Both the position numbers and the translations under genes were made by a program. From CACKLF01 sp002725175 (GTDB taxonomy: Bacteria; Pseudomonadota; Alphaproteobacteria; Rhodobacterales; Rhodobacteraceae), in NCBI GenBank assembly GCA_002725175.2, contig PBQX02000074.1, positions 1 to 44,246 on the forward strand: 44,246 bases of DNA, read 5' to 3'. Below the pieces are notes generated by a model. It was not told where the DNA came from. It saw only the letters and a list, made by a program, of their open reading frames with translations, and searched no databases. Shown here one piece after another: positions 36,368 through 44,053 of this stretch (its first letter is position 1; every line of letters begins with the position of its first letter).

Positions 36368-37771
36368 TGAATCATGAATAGATTCTGGTATTATTTTAGA
36401 ACGACATATTGGACAATTATATGAATCAGTTTTATCAGTTCTTGAATGTATATCAGTGATAATACAATTTTTGTGGAAAGCATGTCCACATGGAAGGATG
36501 CACAAAGATTTATGATTAATAGTATTATAACAAATTGGACATTCATCGTTTATACCCGCTCTGATTCTTGCAATTTGTTTCGATTTTAGTGACTGAGTTA
36601 TAGTTGACATGGCACCGTCTTTGAAGAGTTTGTATAACCAATATGTTTGTTGCGAATCGAGGCCTTTCGGTGGCGCATGCCCTTGGACTGGACAAAAATC
36701 TTCAAACTTTGTCAAATCAACATTCCGGTCATCATTAATAATATTTGTAACCATATTTATAGCGTTTTTGATATCTATTTTAAAATCTTTTAAACAAAAT
36801 TTAATCTTTTTTATAAGATTAAATTTTATAATTGCATTGAATTCAAAAACTCTTTGAACAACATTTTGTTTAATGTTTTCTGGAATTTCTGATTCTTTCA
36901 AGTTATTAATAATTTGTACAAAATTTCTGTTATTAATAAATAAGAATTGTTCTTCATTTAAATATAAGAAAAAATTCCAAAAAAATATAGAATCATGATG
37001 TTTGAAAATATCTATTAAGCGCGATTTAAATGAATCTGTTTCTATACATATATCAAGACATTTATATGTGTTTAGTGTCTGTGTTGGTTTTGGAGATGCA
37101 GAACGTAACCATTCCCATTCAGGAGATTTAACAAACTCTGCTTGACAAATTCTATTTTTTTTTGTTACCAAACCCAATTTAATTAAAACTTTGTATAGTT
37201 GTACATTATTATGAATAATGTTCTGATTAATCAGATATTCTAAAATATTTATTTTTTCAGAGGCTGCACAGACTTGAGCAAGATATATTTTTATTTTCCC
37301 AAATTCTTGAATATACCAACGTCTTCTCCAATCAGATATTTTAGGATATCTATTTTTAAAATTTTTAAGATATTTATTCATTTCACTCCAAGTCCACATA
37401 AAAGTTTCAAGGTTTTCGTTCCAAATAAAATGTGACAACACCGTTCTATGGAAATCAAACCACTCCGAACGTCCTCGCCACCCCATAAATGTGGTTTTGA
37501 ATTTCAAATAATCAGAATAATATAATTTATAATTGGTCGAATCGTTGTTAAATGATAATGATTGAATACATGCTGTCATAACAACTTGTTCATGTTTTGG
37601 ACAATATCCGATTTTATTTAATCCAGTTGAACCATTTTTTAATTTTTGTGTGTATTCTTCATCTGTGAGTGCATATTCAAAAAATCTTTTTAATAAGTAT
37701 TGATTATAGTCATATAACGGTTCACATACACCATTTAACAAATTGTTTAATAAAATTTTAAAAACTTTCAT
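36359..37771 (-). CDS. RING-finger protein C (C-terminal RING)
   Basis: A RING-H2-like finger closes this 470-residue protein: CPICYNTI, CILPCGHAFHKNCI and CPICRSKIIP, about residues 415-462. This suggests E3 ubiquitin ligase activity. The preceding 400 residues are helical with many Trp and Phe (GWRGRSEWFDFHRTVLSHFIW, then MNKYLKNFKNRYP) and may form a repeat scaffold, though no family is clear. It differs from RING proteins A and B, where the finger is N-terminal, so it is a separate lineage. Five bases before it ends, a GC patch encodes CPVQGHAPPKG. Confidence 0.85.
   Translation of the reverse strand: MKVFKILLNNLLNGVCEPLYDYNQYLLKRFFEYALTDEEYTQKLKNGSTGLNKIGYCPKHEQVVMTACIQSLSFNNDSTNYKLYYSDYLKFKTTFMGWRGRSEWFDFHRTVLSHFIWNENLETFMWTWSEMNKYLKNFKNRYPKISDWRRRWYIQEFGKIKIYLAQVCAASEKINILEYLINQNIIHNNVQLYKVLIKLGLVTKKNRICQAEFVKSPEWEWLRSASPKPTQTLNTYKCLDICIETDSFKSRLIDIFKHHDSIFFWNFFLYLNEEQFLFINNRNFVQIINNLKESEIPENIKQNVVQRVFEFNAIIKFNLIKKIKFCLKDFKIDIKNAINMVTNIINDDRNVDLTKFEDFCPVQGHAPPKGLDSQQTYWLYKLFKDGAMSTITQSLKSKQIARIRAGINDECPICYNTINHKSLCILPCGHAFHKNCIITDIHSRTDKTDSYNCPICRSKIIPESIHDSLI
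36369..36385. terminator. 5-bp hairpin between convergent genes
   Basis: GAATC pairs with GATTC around a 7-base AT loop, two bases after the stop of the fucosyltransferase-like gene. It also lies inside the end of the convergent RING gene. Confidence 0.4.
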
Positions 37772-37799
37772 AATGTATTATATATTAACAGAGTCATTG

Positions 37800-37816
37800 T
37801 AATTAATAATGAATTA
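37800..37816 (-). terminator. Weak AT hairpin after the 37827 gene
   Basis: TAATT pairs with AATTA around 7 bases, 11 bases after the minus-strand stop. It is a weak 3'-end candidate. Confidence 0.3.
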
Positions 37817-37826
37817 AGGCGCGTAT

Positions 37827-38567
37827 TCATAAAGATAGTTGATTATAAGCAATATCACAATAATATTTGATAGGTGAGGATGGTAATAAATTAACACCCT
37901 CTAACAATCGTGCTTCATAAAAAACCATATTTTCATGAAAAAATAGAAACGTATATTTATCTGTAATGTAATCTAGCTTATCATTGAAGTGATAAATCAA
38001 TCTTTTTATATTGGTATAATTAGATATATATAAATTGTCTATACCATCATATTCAGCAACATCATGCATAAATGTTATAAATTCCGGCGTAGCGAGCGAC
38101 GCATTGAGCTTGTCAATTATTGATTGTTCATTAAATTTATATTTTTTTGTAGTATCACATTCAAAAAAATCTATTCTCATGTTTAAAACATGAACTCCAC
38201 TGCCATCGCCAACATCTGCGACATCTATTGCTGATTTTTGACCATACCACATTCTTTTCCAACATATAATAGGCATTGAACCTATTTTAGAATGTTGTCT
38301 TCCTTTAATATTGATGGAAATTTCATCTTCAATTACAATATTAATATTATTTATATCAAAATAAGTTTCAACATCTGTCTTCTGAATAATAGATGGTTTA
38401 TTGTTATTTTGTCTCCAACTTTTTGAAGCTTCATTTAAATTCCACGTGTGTACAATAAATTGTATGTTTTGAAAATTGTTGTTAAGTAGGTGAACAAAGT
38501 TTTTTAGTCTATTATTTTTGAAAGTGTTTCTTTCGTGACCTCTTAAGATAACAATTATATGATTCAT
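37827..38567 (-). CDS. Putative glycosyltransferase-like protein
   Basis: The start, HIIVILRGHERNTFKNNRLKNFV, followed by IQFIVHTWNLNE, resembles a recurring giant-virus family sometimes annotated as glycosyltransferase: an ILRGHxR opening and an IHTWN strand that would bind the donor sugar. The C-terminal part has YTFLFFHENMVFYEARLL, also typical of that group. I cannot confirm catalytic residues, so the function is tentative. Size is 246 residues. It is divergent from the membrane protein at 38597 with 29 bases between starts. Confidence 0.5.
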   Translation of the reverse strand: MNHIIVILRGHERNTFKNNRLKNFVHLLNNNFQNIQFIVHTWNLNEASKSWRQNNNKPSIIQKTDVETYFDINNINIVIEDEISINIKGRQHSKIGSMPIICWKRMWYGQKSAIDVADVGDGSGVHVLNMRIDFFECDTTKKYKFNEQSIIDKLNASLATPEFITFMHDVAEYDGIDNLYISNYTNIKRLIYHFNDKLDYITDKYTFLFFHENMVFYEARLLEGVNLLPSSPIKYYCDIAYNQLSL

Positions 38568-38596
38568 TATTTCAATAAAAATGTTTAATCCTTATA

Positions 38597-39343
38597 ATGG
38601 AAATAAAAACATCCACAGCAGTATTTTATTTAGTATTATTAGTGTTAATAATTTTAGCAATTGTATACATAATTAAGAGAAGAAATAGACAAAAACCTGA
38701 TGTATATACACAAGTGCAAAAAACAACCCAAACTATCTTGGCAGAACCAACACCTAATATGAAAAATACTTATTATATTGATTTTGATGTGTTTTACAGT
38801 GCTAGTGCAAAGCATGTTCACATTATACATGATAGAATATCTCCACTGATAAAGTTGAAAATGAGTACTGGACAATTAATTATAGACTATTTGGACGACT
38901 CACCTAAAAATAGATATGTTTATGATACAAGACAGAATAAATTGAAAGATGTAACAGAATATTTTATAAATGCTCCTTTAATAGAGAATTTTACGCATCC
39001 TGTTGATGCAGCAGAGGCCGAAGATGAGAGTGAAGAGAAAGACAGCTGTCTATGTCCTCCACCACCACCGGGTGATTCATCCGGAAATAAGGTCGTCACG
39101 GAGACACAGGCAAAAGTAATGCGTATTAGAACACCAAGTGTTTCTTTTCAACGAAATAATAAGATAGAAATTAGACAAAATCTAAGAATGATTGATGTAT
39201 ATTTAAATGGAGAATTATTGCATACAGGTATGCTGGAACATGTTCCTTATTTATATCCTGGTAAAGGCGCGCTATTACCAGAAGATGCTGGTCGTTATAT
39301 TCATATAAACAAATTTACTTTTAAAAATAAACTAGATGAGTAA
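38597..39343 (+). CDS. Single-span membrane protein, 248 aa
   Basis: An N-terminal span (AVFYLVLLVLIILAIVYII, about residues 8-27) followed by RRNRQK predicts an anchor with the rest on one side. The soluble part has two similar beta-rich halves: FDVFYSASAKHVHIIHD ... KLKMSTGQLIIDY, and SFQRNNKIEIRQNLRMIDVYLNGELLHTG. They are joined by an acidic and Pro-rich linker (CLCPPPPPGDSSG). The halves look like jelly-roll or lectin-like domains, but I see no family motif. A virion membrane protein is possible. No signal peptide cleavage site is apparent. Confidence 0.65.
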   Translation: MEIKTSTAVFYLVLLVLIILAIVYIIKRRNRQKPDVYTQVQKTTQTILAEPTPNMKNTYYIDFDVFYSASAKHVHIIHDRISPLIKLKMSTGQLIIDYLDDSPKNRYVYDTRQNKLKDVTEYFINAPLIENFTHPVDAAEAEDESEEKDSCLCPPPPPGDSSGNKVVTETQAKVMRIRTPSVSFQRNNKIEIRQNLRMIDVYLNGELLHTGMLEHVPYLYPGKGALLPEDAGRYIHINKFTFKNKLDE

Positions 39344-39378
39344 ATGAAGATAGAATAATAATTATATCATGACTATAT

Positions 39379-39537
39379 ATGGGACTCGTTCGAGGAATAC
39401 TAATCACCTTTTTGTGTTATTTTGCCGTAGAACGTATATGGACACATAAATTGAATCCTTTACCCGATAATAAGAGATGCGAATATGAAAAGTATATATT
39501 ATTGTCGTTAATTTTCATGATTGAAACCTTGTGGTGA
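39379..39537 (+). CDS. Small protein with hydrophobic ends, 52 aa
   Basis: A 52-codon frame (MGLVRGILITFLCYFAVERIW, ending FMIETLW) fills the gap between the membrane protein gene and the convergent 119-residue gene, overlapping the latter by 23 bases. Both ends are hydrophobic with a polar middle (THKLNPLPDNKRCEYEKY). It may be a small membrane protein. Evidence is only the open frame and the otherwise empty gap. Confidence 0.4.
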   Translation: MGLVRGILITFLCYFAVERIWTHKLNPLPDNKRCEYEKYILLSLIFMIETLW

Positions 39538-39874
39538 AAGATGCGATAAAGACTACAGCCACTATAGATGCAACGCCTACTGTAATGAGTAGTTTATTTG
39601 TTCGAGCACGCAGCTCTGCACCTGAACGCCAGGAGCGTTGAATTATTGATGCACATAATATTTTTTCCATCTTGTCATCTATTTTACTTATTTCATCCGG
39701 AAATGATAAAATAATTTTGTTATTTATATCCATTTTGTTTTGATGACTTAATATGTCAAATATAGATTCGCTGGGCGGTGTCGAGTGCGACTCTATCCAT
39801 TTAATCGCATCATCCTTTTCATGTATTTTATTACACTTAATTCTGTATAACTTTAAGTATTCGTGATTATACAT
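39515..39874 (-). CDS. Tail-anchored protein, 119 aa
   Basis: The last 25 residues hold a membrane span (LLITVGVASIVAVVFIASF) followed by only five residues, which fits a tail-anchored protein with its soluble part in the cytoplasm or virion interior. The soluble part is helical and charged. It contains IIQRSWRSGAELRAR just before the span, loosely like a calmodulin-binding IQ motif (IQxxxR). No family is recognised. It is divergent from the protease gene; its ATG lies just upstream of the protease start region. Confidence 0.6.
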   Translation of the reverse strand: MYNHEYLKLYRIKCNKIHEKDDAIKWIESHSTPPSESIFDILSHQNKMDINNKIILSFPDEISKIDDKMEKILCASIIQRSWRSGAELRARTNKLLITVGVASIVAVVFIASFTTRFQS

Positions 39875-39892
39875 TATTTATTTGTATATATT

Positions 39893-40726
39893 ATGCAATT
39901 AACAAGAAGACGCAGATGTAATGATTTAAGATCTCCGCGTCCAACATGTTATACAAAAAAACAATTAATAGATCTGGCAATTGAATGGAATAATACGAAT
40001 AAGACAAATAAAATATCTAGCTTTAGACGTATGACCAAAACAGAATTATGGAAAGAATTACGAATTAGAAACAAAACTGAACATGAGGATAAGTGGATCA
40101 AAGGTGGCAAAACGCGTCGCCTACGCAAATCGTTTGCGCCTTTAGTTCCTAAAGAATGGATGAAGCAACCAAATCAATGGTTAAGTGACGAGGATTTGTT
40201 TGAAGCTATGAAAGCATATGAAAAAAAATTCAAGAAATTCTTATTTTTGTATCCGGCGCCCATTGATTTTGATACTCGTGACAATTCTGGCCAGTGCGCA
40301 TATAGTCAATTGTGTAATTACAGTTATTCAGAACTAGAGAAGAAATACGATCAATTTGGAGCTATTTTTAATACAGATCCGCATAATAAACCAGGTCAAC
40401 ATTGGATTGCATTATTTATTGACTTCAAAAAACGCGAAATTACATTTTTTGACAGTATAGGAGATGAACCACCAGAAGAAGTGTATGAATTAATACAAAG
40501 ATTTCATGACGAAGGTATGTCTGACGGCATGCCAGTTAAGATTAATATCAATAGAAAGAGACATCAATACGGAACGACAGAATGTGGCGTATATTGTCTA
40601 TATTTCATTCACCACATGTTAACAAATGGTGATTTCGAACAGCTATCTAAAAAGAGAATAACTGACGACCAAATCATGAAATTTAGAGGGTTTTTCTTTG
40701 ACGACATCCATGGTATATACAATTAA
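39893..40726 (+). CDS. Ulp1-like cysteine protease (S273R/I7 type, capsid maturation)
   Basis: This is the conserved Nucleocytoviricota protease that cleaves core proteins during virion assembly, related to African swine fever virus S273R and vaccinia I7. The catalytic set is visible: FLYPAPIDFDT, then GQHWIALFIDF with His170, TFFDSIGD with Asp187, and QYGTTECGVYCLYFIHHM with Gln225 and Cys231. I chose the start at 39893 (MQLTRRRR). The in-frame ATG 10 codons earlier overlaps the start of the divergent gene and adds only hydrophobic residues. The N-terminal 100 residues are basic, with a SAP-like helical stretch (TKKQLIDLAIEWN, MTKTELWKELRIRNK). Confidence 0.9.
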   Translation: MQLTRRRRCNDLRSPRPTCYTKKQLIDLAIEWNNTNKTNKISSFRRMTKTELWKELRIRNKTEHEDKWIKGGKTRRLRKSFAPLVPKEWMKQPNQWLSDEDLFEAMKAYEKKFKKFLFLYPAPIDFDTRDNSGQCAYSQLCNYSYSELEKKYDQFGAIFNTDPHNKPGQHWIALFIDFKKREITFFDSIGDEPPEEVYELIQRFHDEGMSDGMPVKININRKRHQYGTTECGVYCLYFIHHMLTNGDFEQLSKKRITDDQIMKFRGFFFDDIHGIYN

Positions 40727-40995
40727 GCATTGCCAAAGAAGATGTCAATAGCAATGTACATTGCTACCGCGTGCCAGATAGTTGGCAAGGGTTTTAATAC
40801 AGTTATGTATTTTGAAAGAAGTTCGTTCCATAATAGCTGACCGAAAAAGGCAACCGCCATTAAAAGAATAAGAAAAACAACAAAGTTAATCCACGATTTG
40901 GGTACTGTGTACCCGGGATTTTCTCTCTGTTTGGACGCCTCGAAACCTTCAACACCGGAACCAATCATACTGGATAGAGCACCTGCAATAGCCAT
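40723..40995 (-). CDS. Small membrane protein, 90 aa
   Basis: Two hydrophobic segments are visible, at about residues 35-58 (WINFVVFLILLMAVAFFGQLLW) and 68-88 (LPTIWHAVAMYIAIDIFFG). The N-terminus is short and Gly/Ser-rich (IAGALSSMIGSGVEGF). Small two-span proteins of this kind are frequent in giant-virus virions. No function is recognised. It is convergent with the protease gene, overlapping by 4 bases. The 18-base palindrome near its end encodes part of its last helix. Confidence 0.65.
   Translation of the reverse strand: MAIAGALSSMIGSGVEGFEASKQRENPGYTVPKSWINFVVFLILLMAVAFFGQLLWNELLSKYITVLKPLPTIWHAVAMYIAIDIFFGNA
40749..40766. terminator. Perfect 18-base palindrome at convergent gene ends
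   Basis: TAGCAATGTACATTGCTA is a perfect palindrome lying 22 bases after the protease stop. It sits within the last codons of the convergent 90-residue gene. It is a likely 3'-end hairpin for the protease transcript. Confidence 0.7.
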
Positions 40996-41024
40996 GTTAT
41001 AATTCTATGCAATATATTTTTTTT

Positions 41025-41038
41025 AAAATTATAATTTT
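41025..41038 (-). terminator. 14-base AT palindrome at the PCNA stop
   Basis: AAAATTATAATTTT is a perfect palindrome overlapping the PCNA stop (41037-41039). A longer arm pair, TTATAATT (40997-41004) with AATTATAA (41027-41034), is an alternative. It fits the gene-end hairpin pattern. Confidence 0.6.
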
Positions 41039-41861
41039 AGCTAGAAGTAGCATGTTTTGGAGCCAAACACATTTTAATTTCACCTAAGCTACCAACATTA
41101 TAACAAACAATTAATGGATAATCATTTTTCAAATATATTTGTATTGATGGACATAAATTTGTACATTTTGCAAACAGGGTTAAGTATTTCAAAGAAAAGA
41201 TTCCTTGAATTATTTCGGAGTCTTTGCAATTTTGACAGAAAGAAATACCATTTGATGAACATTCCCCAATAACTGTCTCCTGTTCTGCAAATTCACCTTT
41301 ACATGTCAATATTAAGCTATTATCTACAGCTTTGATTTCTATTTCGTCAGATATATTGACCATATCACGACATATTTTTTGAAAATCTGTCGATTTCATA
41401 GTTATTACTGATGAAAATTGCGCTGGAGGTATTCTAATATTCCCATTATTCAAGTCCATTAAATTCAACTTAAATGTTGTAGAAGCTTTTCTTGAAGAGT
41501 TCTCTATTTTTACACCTAAGTGATTCATATCATTCTTATGGACAAATAAAGCTAATGTATCATTATTTGTTATTGTTTTAATGAGTTTAAACAAATTTAT
41601 CATGTTAACACCAATAATTTGATTATGTGTAACATGAAATTTTTCAAAGTTTGCACATCCTAAATTCATATGTACAAGTGTTGTGTGTGTTGGATCCATC
41701 GATAATATACGAACCCCCTCTTTACTTACTTCTATATTCGTATCTGGTAAAATGTCTTTAATAGCTTCGGTTAAAAACTTTATAATTATTGATTGTATTG
41801 TAACTATATATACTGAGTAACTTTCAAATTCATCTACAGAATTCAAAACTTGCGTTGACAT
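41037..41861 (-). CDS. pcna: PCNA-like DNA sliding clamp
   Basis: Sliding clamps hold the DNA polymerase on its template. The protein shows the PCNA order: an N-terminal helix with IIKFLTEAIKDIL, the strand GVRILSMDPTHTTLVHMNL (equivalent to GISLQAMDSSHVSLV), FKLIKTITNNDTLALF, a linker LMDLNNGNIRIPPAQFSSVI, then the C-terminal domain with CKGEFAEQETVIGE and FSLKYLTLFAKCTNLCPSIQIYLKNDYPLIVCYNV. A length of 274 residues is normal for viral clamps. It lies alone on the minus strand, with the NTF2-like gene 36 bases upstream. Some insertions with Cys (SFCQNCKDSEI) are unusual. Confidence 0.95.
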   Translation of the reverse strand: MSTQVLNSVDEFESYSVYIVTIQSIIIKFLTEAIKDILPDTNIEVSKEGVRILSMDPTHTTLVHMNLGCANFEKFHVTHNQIIGVNMINLFKLIKTITNNDTLALFVHKNDMNHLGVKIENSSRKASTTFKLNLMDLNNGNIRIPPAQFSSVITMKSTDFQKICRDMVNISDEIEIKAVDNSLILTCKGEFAEQETVIGECSSNGISFCQNCKDSEIIQGIFSLKYLTLFAKCTNLCPSIQIYLKNDYPLIVCYNVGSLGEIKMCLAPKHATSS

Positions 41862-41897
41862 TAATACGAATAATCCATTTTTTCTTATGCCATTTTC

Positions 41898-42593
41898 TTA
41901 TTTTAACGCACTTTTCATAATATTAGAAATAATAGATGTATATGATGTGCTTTTATTATATGGTAAAGATGAATGATGAAGAATTATTTTCAATTTATTA
42001 TTTTTAGTTTTCTGGTAAACAAAAGAATATTCCGCCTCGATAACATCGTCATCACACGAATTAAAATAATATTTTCCCATACAAATTGCAATGTCATGTT
42101 TGATAATCACTCGTACATTATTCCATTCTATAGACTTCCATTTGTTAATGGCAAAACCTTTATCTTCCTTTATACTTCCAGTTATAAAATATGACATAAT
42201 GTTTTTTCGATTTGTGCGAAATGGTATTTTTGATGCTTTAGTTGGTCTAAAAATTACACATGGAGATTTGTTGTAGAATTCATCAACAAATTTTTCACAT
42301 TCTTTTATAACATTATCACTTTTGTTTAATTTAAGAAATGCTTTTGTCCACTTTGATTGTGCATTTAATACATCATCTAGAATAAGTTTTTTTTGTACAG
42401 GTTCATTATGCCAATATGATTTTGTCATAAAATATTCTCCCGATGCAGCTCCAAAATATCCGATTGTGTCTTTAACATTATTCAAAATACCCAATATGTA
42501 TAAGGCCCGGCGTCGCACAGCTAGCGACGCGCGCGTATTCGTTATTTTATAAAAATAATGTTTAAAAATACTCATTAACATATGAATCATCAA
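41898..42593 (-). CDS. NTF2-like (SnoaL/DUF4440-type) protein
   Basis: The C-terminal half has the pattern of NTF2-like folds: HDIAICMGKYYFNS, then EAEYSFVYQKTKNNKLKIILHHSSLPY. The ending LHHSS(L/M)P is characteristic of a plant/algal and bacterial group of such proteins whose function is unknown. The N-terminal 80 residues contain helices and one GC-rich island (42510-42530) that encodes RASLAVRRRAL. The first codons overlap the SdhC stop by 4 bases, and two internal Met residues near the start make the true start uncertain. NTF2-like domains bind small hydrophobic ligands or mediate protein contacts. No catalytic residue set is clear. Confidence 0.65.
   Translation of the reverse strand: MMIHMLMSIFKHYFYKITNTRASLAVRRRALYILGILNNVKDTIGYFGAASGEYFMTKSYWHNEPVQKKLILDDVLNAQSKWTKAFLKLNKSDNVIKECEKFVDEFYNKSPCVIFRPTKASKIPFRTNRKNIMSYFITGSIKEDKGFAINKWKSIEWNNVRVIIKHDIAICMGKYYFNSCDDDVIEAEYSFVYQKTKNNKLKIILHHSSLPYNKSTSYTSIISNIMKSALK
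42510..42530. repeat. Perfect 7-bp GC hairpin inside the NTF2-like gene
   Basis: GCGTCGC pairs perfectly with GCGACGC around ACAGCTA. It lies about 60 bases downstream of the SdhC stop on the minus strand, but inside the next open frame. It may serve SdhC as a 3' signal, or be one of the in-gene islands. Confidence 0.7.
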
Positions 42594-42976
42594 TTATCTC
42601 TTGAATCGTACATACCTTTTACAAAACTAACAGCGGATAACGATGCAAGGAAAAACATATAAACTGAACTATTTTTAGAAAATGTATTATTTATTAAAGA
42701 AGGATATTTGTCATATGCTATATGACGAATGCCACCCAAGCTATGATATGTTATTGAAAATGAACCTATAAATAGTAGTGCGTGCTTAACATATGGTGGT
42801 ATTGGAGGTGGCGCCGCGGACCGCGACGAGGGCCCGTATTCTTTATAAAAAAAATAAGGCGGCACTACCAATAACCCAGTTGTTAAAAATAAACCAGTCA
42901 CTCTATTTGTTATAGAACTAATCGCGGCTATTGGGAATGTATATATAGACACATGTGGCGATATAGTTTTGGGCAT
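42590..42976 (-). CDS. sdhC: Succinate dehydrogenase cytochrome b subunit (SdhC)
   Basis: This is the large membrane anchor of respiratory complex II, which passes electrons from succinate to ubiquinone. The family signatures are present: SPHVSIYTFPIAAISSITNRVTG (SxxxRxxG quinone site) and the heme-ligand motif YHSLGGIRHIAYD. Three membrane spans lie at about residues 12-42, 64-84 and 104-124. Length (128) is normal for the mature protein, and no mitochondrial presequence is visible. The loop between spans 1 and 2 (GPSSRSAAPP) is encoded by a GC-rich island. The gene is divergent from an SdhD gene, with 33 bases between starts. Subunits A and B are not in this window. Confidence 0.92.
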   Translation of the reverse strand: MPKTISPHVSIYTFPIAAISSITNRVTGLFLTTGLLVVPPYFFYKEYGPSSRSAAPPPIPPYVKHALLFIGSFSITYHSLGGIRHIAYDKYPSLINNTFSKNSSVYMFFLASLSAVSFVKGMYDSRDN

Positions 42977-43009
42977 ATTAAAGACTAATTATGTAATTCT
43001 TATTAAGTC
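42977..43009. promoter_or_regulatory. Divergent sdhC/sdhD promoter region
   Basis: Only 33 AT-rich bases separate the two start codons, so the promoters must overlap. The sdhC side reads ATTAGTCTTTAATATG into the start codon, identical to the 16 bases before RING gene B at 12496. Confidence 0.5.
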
Positions 43010-43324
43010 ATGTTAAAATCATTTCATATTTATCATATATCAGCAAAAATGATTTTACCACTTTGTTTTACAAATATGTTATGTCGACACTACACCGATG
43101 CCGGTGCGGCGCAAATATTGTGTGATGGTATTACTATATCAAATATTGTATATCATTCGTATACATCAACTACTTTTGTAATTACTGATTACATTTCTTC
43201 AAAAAAAATACAAAAACAGCTTGTTCGTGCGTCGCTATGCGGACACGTCGCCACGACTGCGGCGCTCTTCGCAGCAGCTAATCAGAATCTTCTAACAAAT
43301 CTGAAAGACTATATCCAACATTAG
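43010..43324 (+). CDS. sdhD: Succinate dehydrogenase small anchor subunit (SdhD, eukaryotic CybS type)
   Basis: The 104-residue protein follows mitochondrial CybS in order. SFHIYHISAKMILPLCFTNML corresponds to the first span with its quinone-site face. YHSYTSTTFVITDYI aligns with the human LHGHWGLGQVVTDYV segment, keeping the heme-binding His ten residues before TDY and the quinone-site Asp-Tyr. KKIQKQLVRASL matches the ALQKAAKAGL helix start. No presequence is visible. GC islands encode HYTDAGAAQ between spans 1 and 2 and CGHVATTAALFAA in span 3. With SdhC it should form the heme b anchor. Whether it enters host mitochondria with host or viral A and B subunits is inference. Confidence 0.85.
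   Translation: MLKSFHIYHISAKMILPLCFTNMLCRHYTDAGAAQILCDGITISNIVYHSYTSTTFVITDYISSKKIQKQLVRASLCGHVATTAALFAAANQNLLTNLKDYIQH
43100..43110. repeat. GC-rich hairpin in sdhD
   Basis: GCCG pairs with CGGC around GTG in a GC patch that encodes the loop between spans 1 and 2. It parallels the island in the matching loop of sdhC. Confidence 0.45.
43257..43274 (-). terminator. GC hairpin just after the 43278 stop
   Basis: CTGCG pairs with CGCAG around an 8-base loop. On the minus strand it begins 4 bases after the stop of the gene at 43278-43976, and it lies inside the end of sdhD. A second small stem, GTCG with CGAC around CCA (43247-43257), adjoins it. Confidence 0.6.
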
Positions 43325-43976
43325 TTTGTTTTGGTTTGTCAAGTTTAATTTGTTCAAAAGCCCATGTTGCTCCAAATTTTCCATTTGAAAACCAAATCCC
43401 GGTACATTTAACAATTCCTGTGATGAACGCGCCCCGACTCAACATTCCTAGTGCATCACCATCAATTTTTTTACGATTATGATCAAAGATAGAACACTTC
43501 ATTTTACCATCTCGAAACATAAGTTTTCCACGGAATTTTGGAGGATATTCATTTGTATATTCACCAGTTGTCTTATTTTTATGCTTTTTAATAGATGGTG
43601 AATATAGTGTTTCGAGTACAGAATCCGTAACCTTCTTTTTCTTTAACCAGGCAAGTGAATTATGTTTTGCATCACTTAATAGCTTTTTATCAAACTCTTC
43701 AATAGCTTCATAGAATTTTTTTACTTTAGGATCCGTATTATCTGTATCAAATGATACATCAACTACATGTTTAGGATTTTGCCCCTCTTCTTCATATGTA
43801 CTAACGCCAAATGGCATACGCATTTTAGGTAATTTCAATCCGAGATTAGAATCATTATTGTAAATTACAAACGCATTTTTAGAATGTGTTCCAAACGATT
43901 TGACTTCAGAATATGTAACTTTTGAACTATCAAAAGAAGCGGGATCAATAAAATTATTCGTTTTCACAGAAGACAT
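43278..43976 (-). CDS. Conserved giant-virus protein, possible ssDNA-binding (DUF5871-like)
   Basis: The 232-residue protein resembles a family found across large DNA viruses, with LGLKLPKMRMPFGVSTYE near residue 50. A helical middle follows (YEAIEEFDKKLLSDAKHNSLAWL). The beta-rich C-terminal half contains YPPKFRGKLMF, FDHNRKKID, and GAFITGIVKCTGIWFSNGKFGATWAFEQIKL. The last part has the strand-loop pattern of an OB fold, and an acidic tail (DLLEDSD) resembles single-strand DNA-binding proteins. A role as viral SSB is my inference from these features; the family assignment to DUF5871 is from memory of its motif. Its end overlaps sdhD by 47 bases. Confidence 0.7.
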   Translation of the reverse strand: MSSVKTNNFIDPASFDSSKVTYSEVKSFGTHSKNAFVIYNNDSNLGLKLPKMRMPFGVSTYEEEGQNPKHVVDVSFDTDNTDPKVKKFYEAIEEFDKKLLSDAKHNSLAWLKKKKVTDSVLETLYSPSIKKHKNKTTGEYTNEYPPKFRGKLMFRDGKMKCSIFDHNRKKIDGDALGMLSRGAFITGIVKCTGIWFSNGKFGATWAFEQIKLDKPKQTNVGYSLSDLLEDSD

Positions 43977-44053
43977 ACTTATTTATTACTATCTTTATGT
44001 ATAGATCTTAACTAATATATTACGTTCATTTTTTTTGATTTACAAATTTATTA

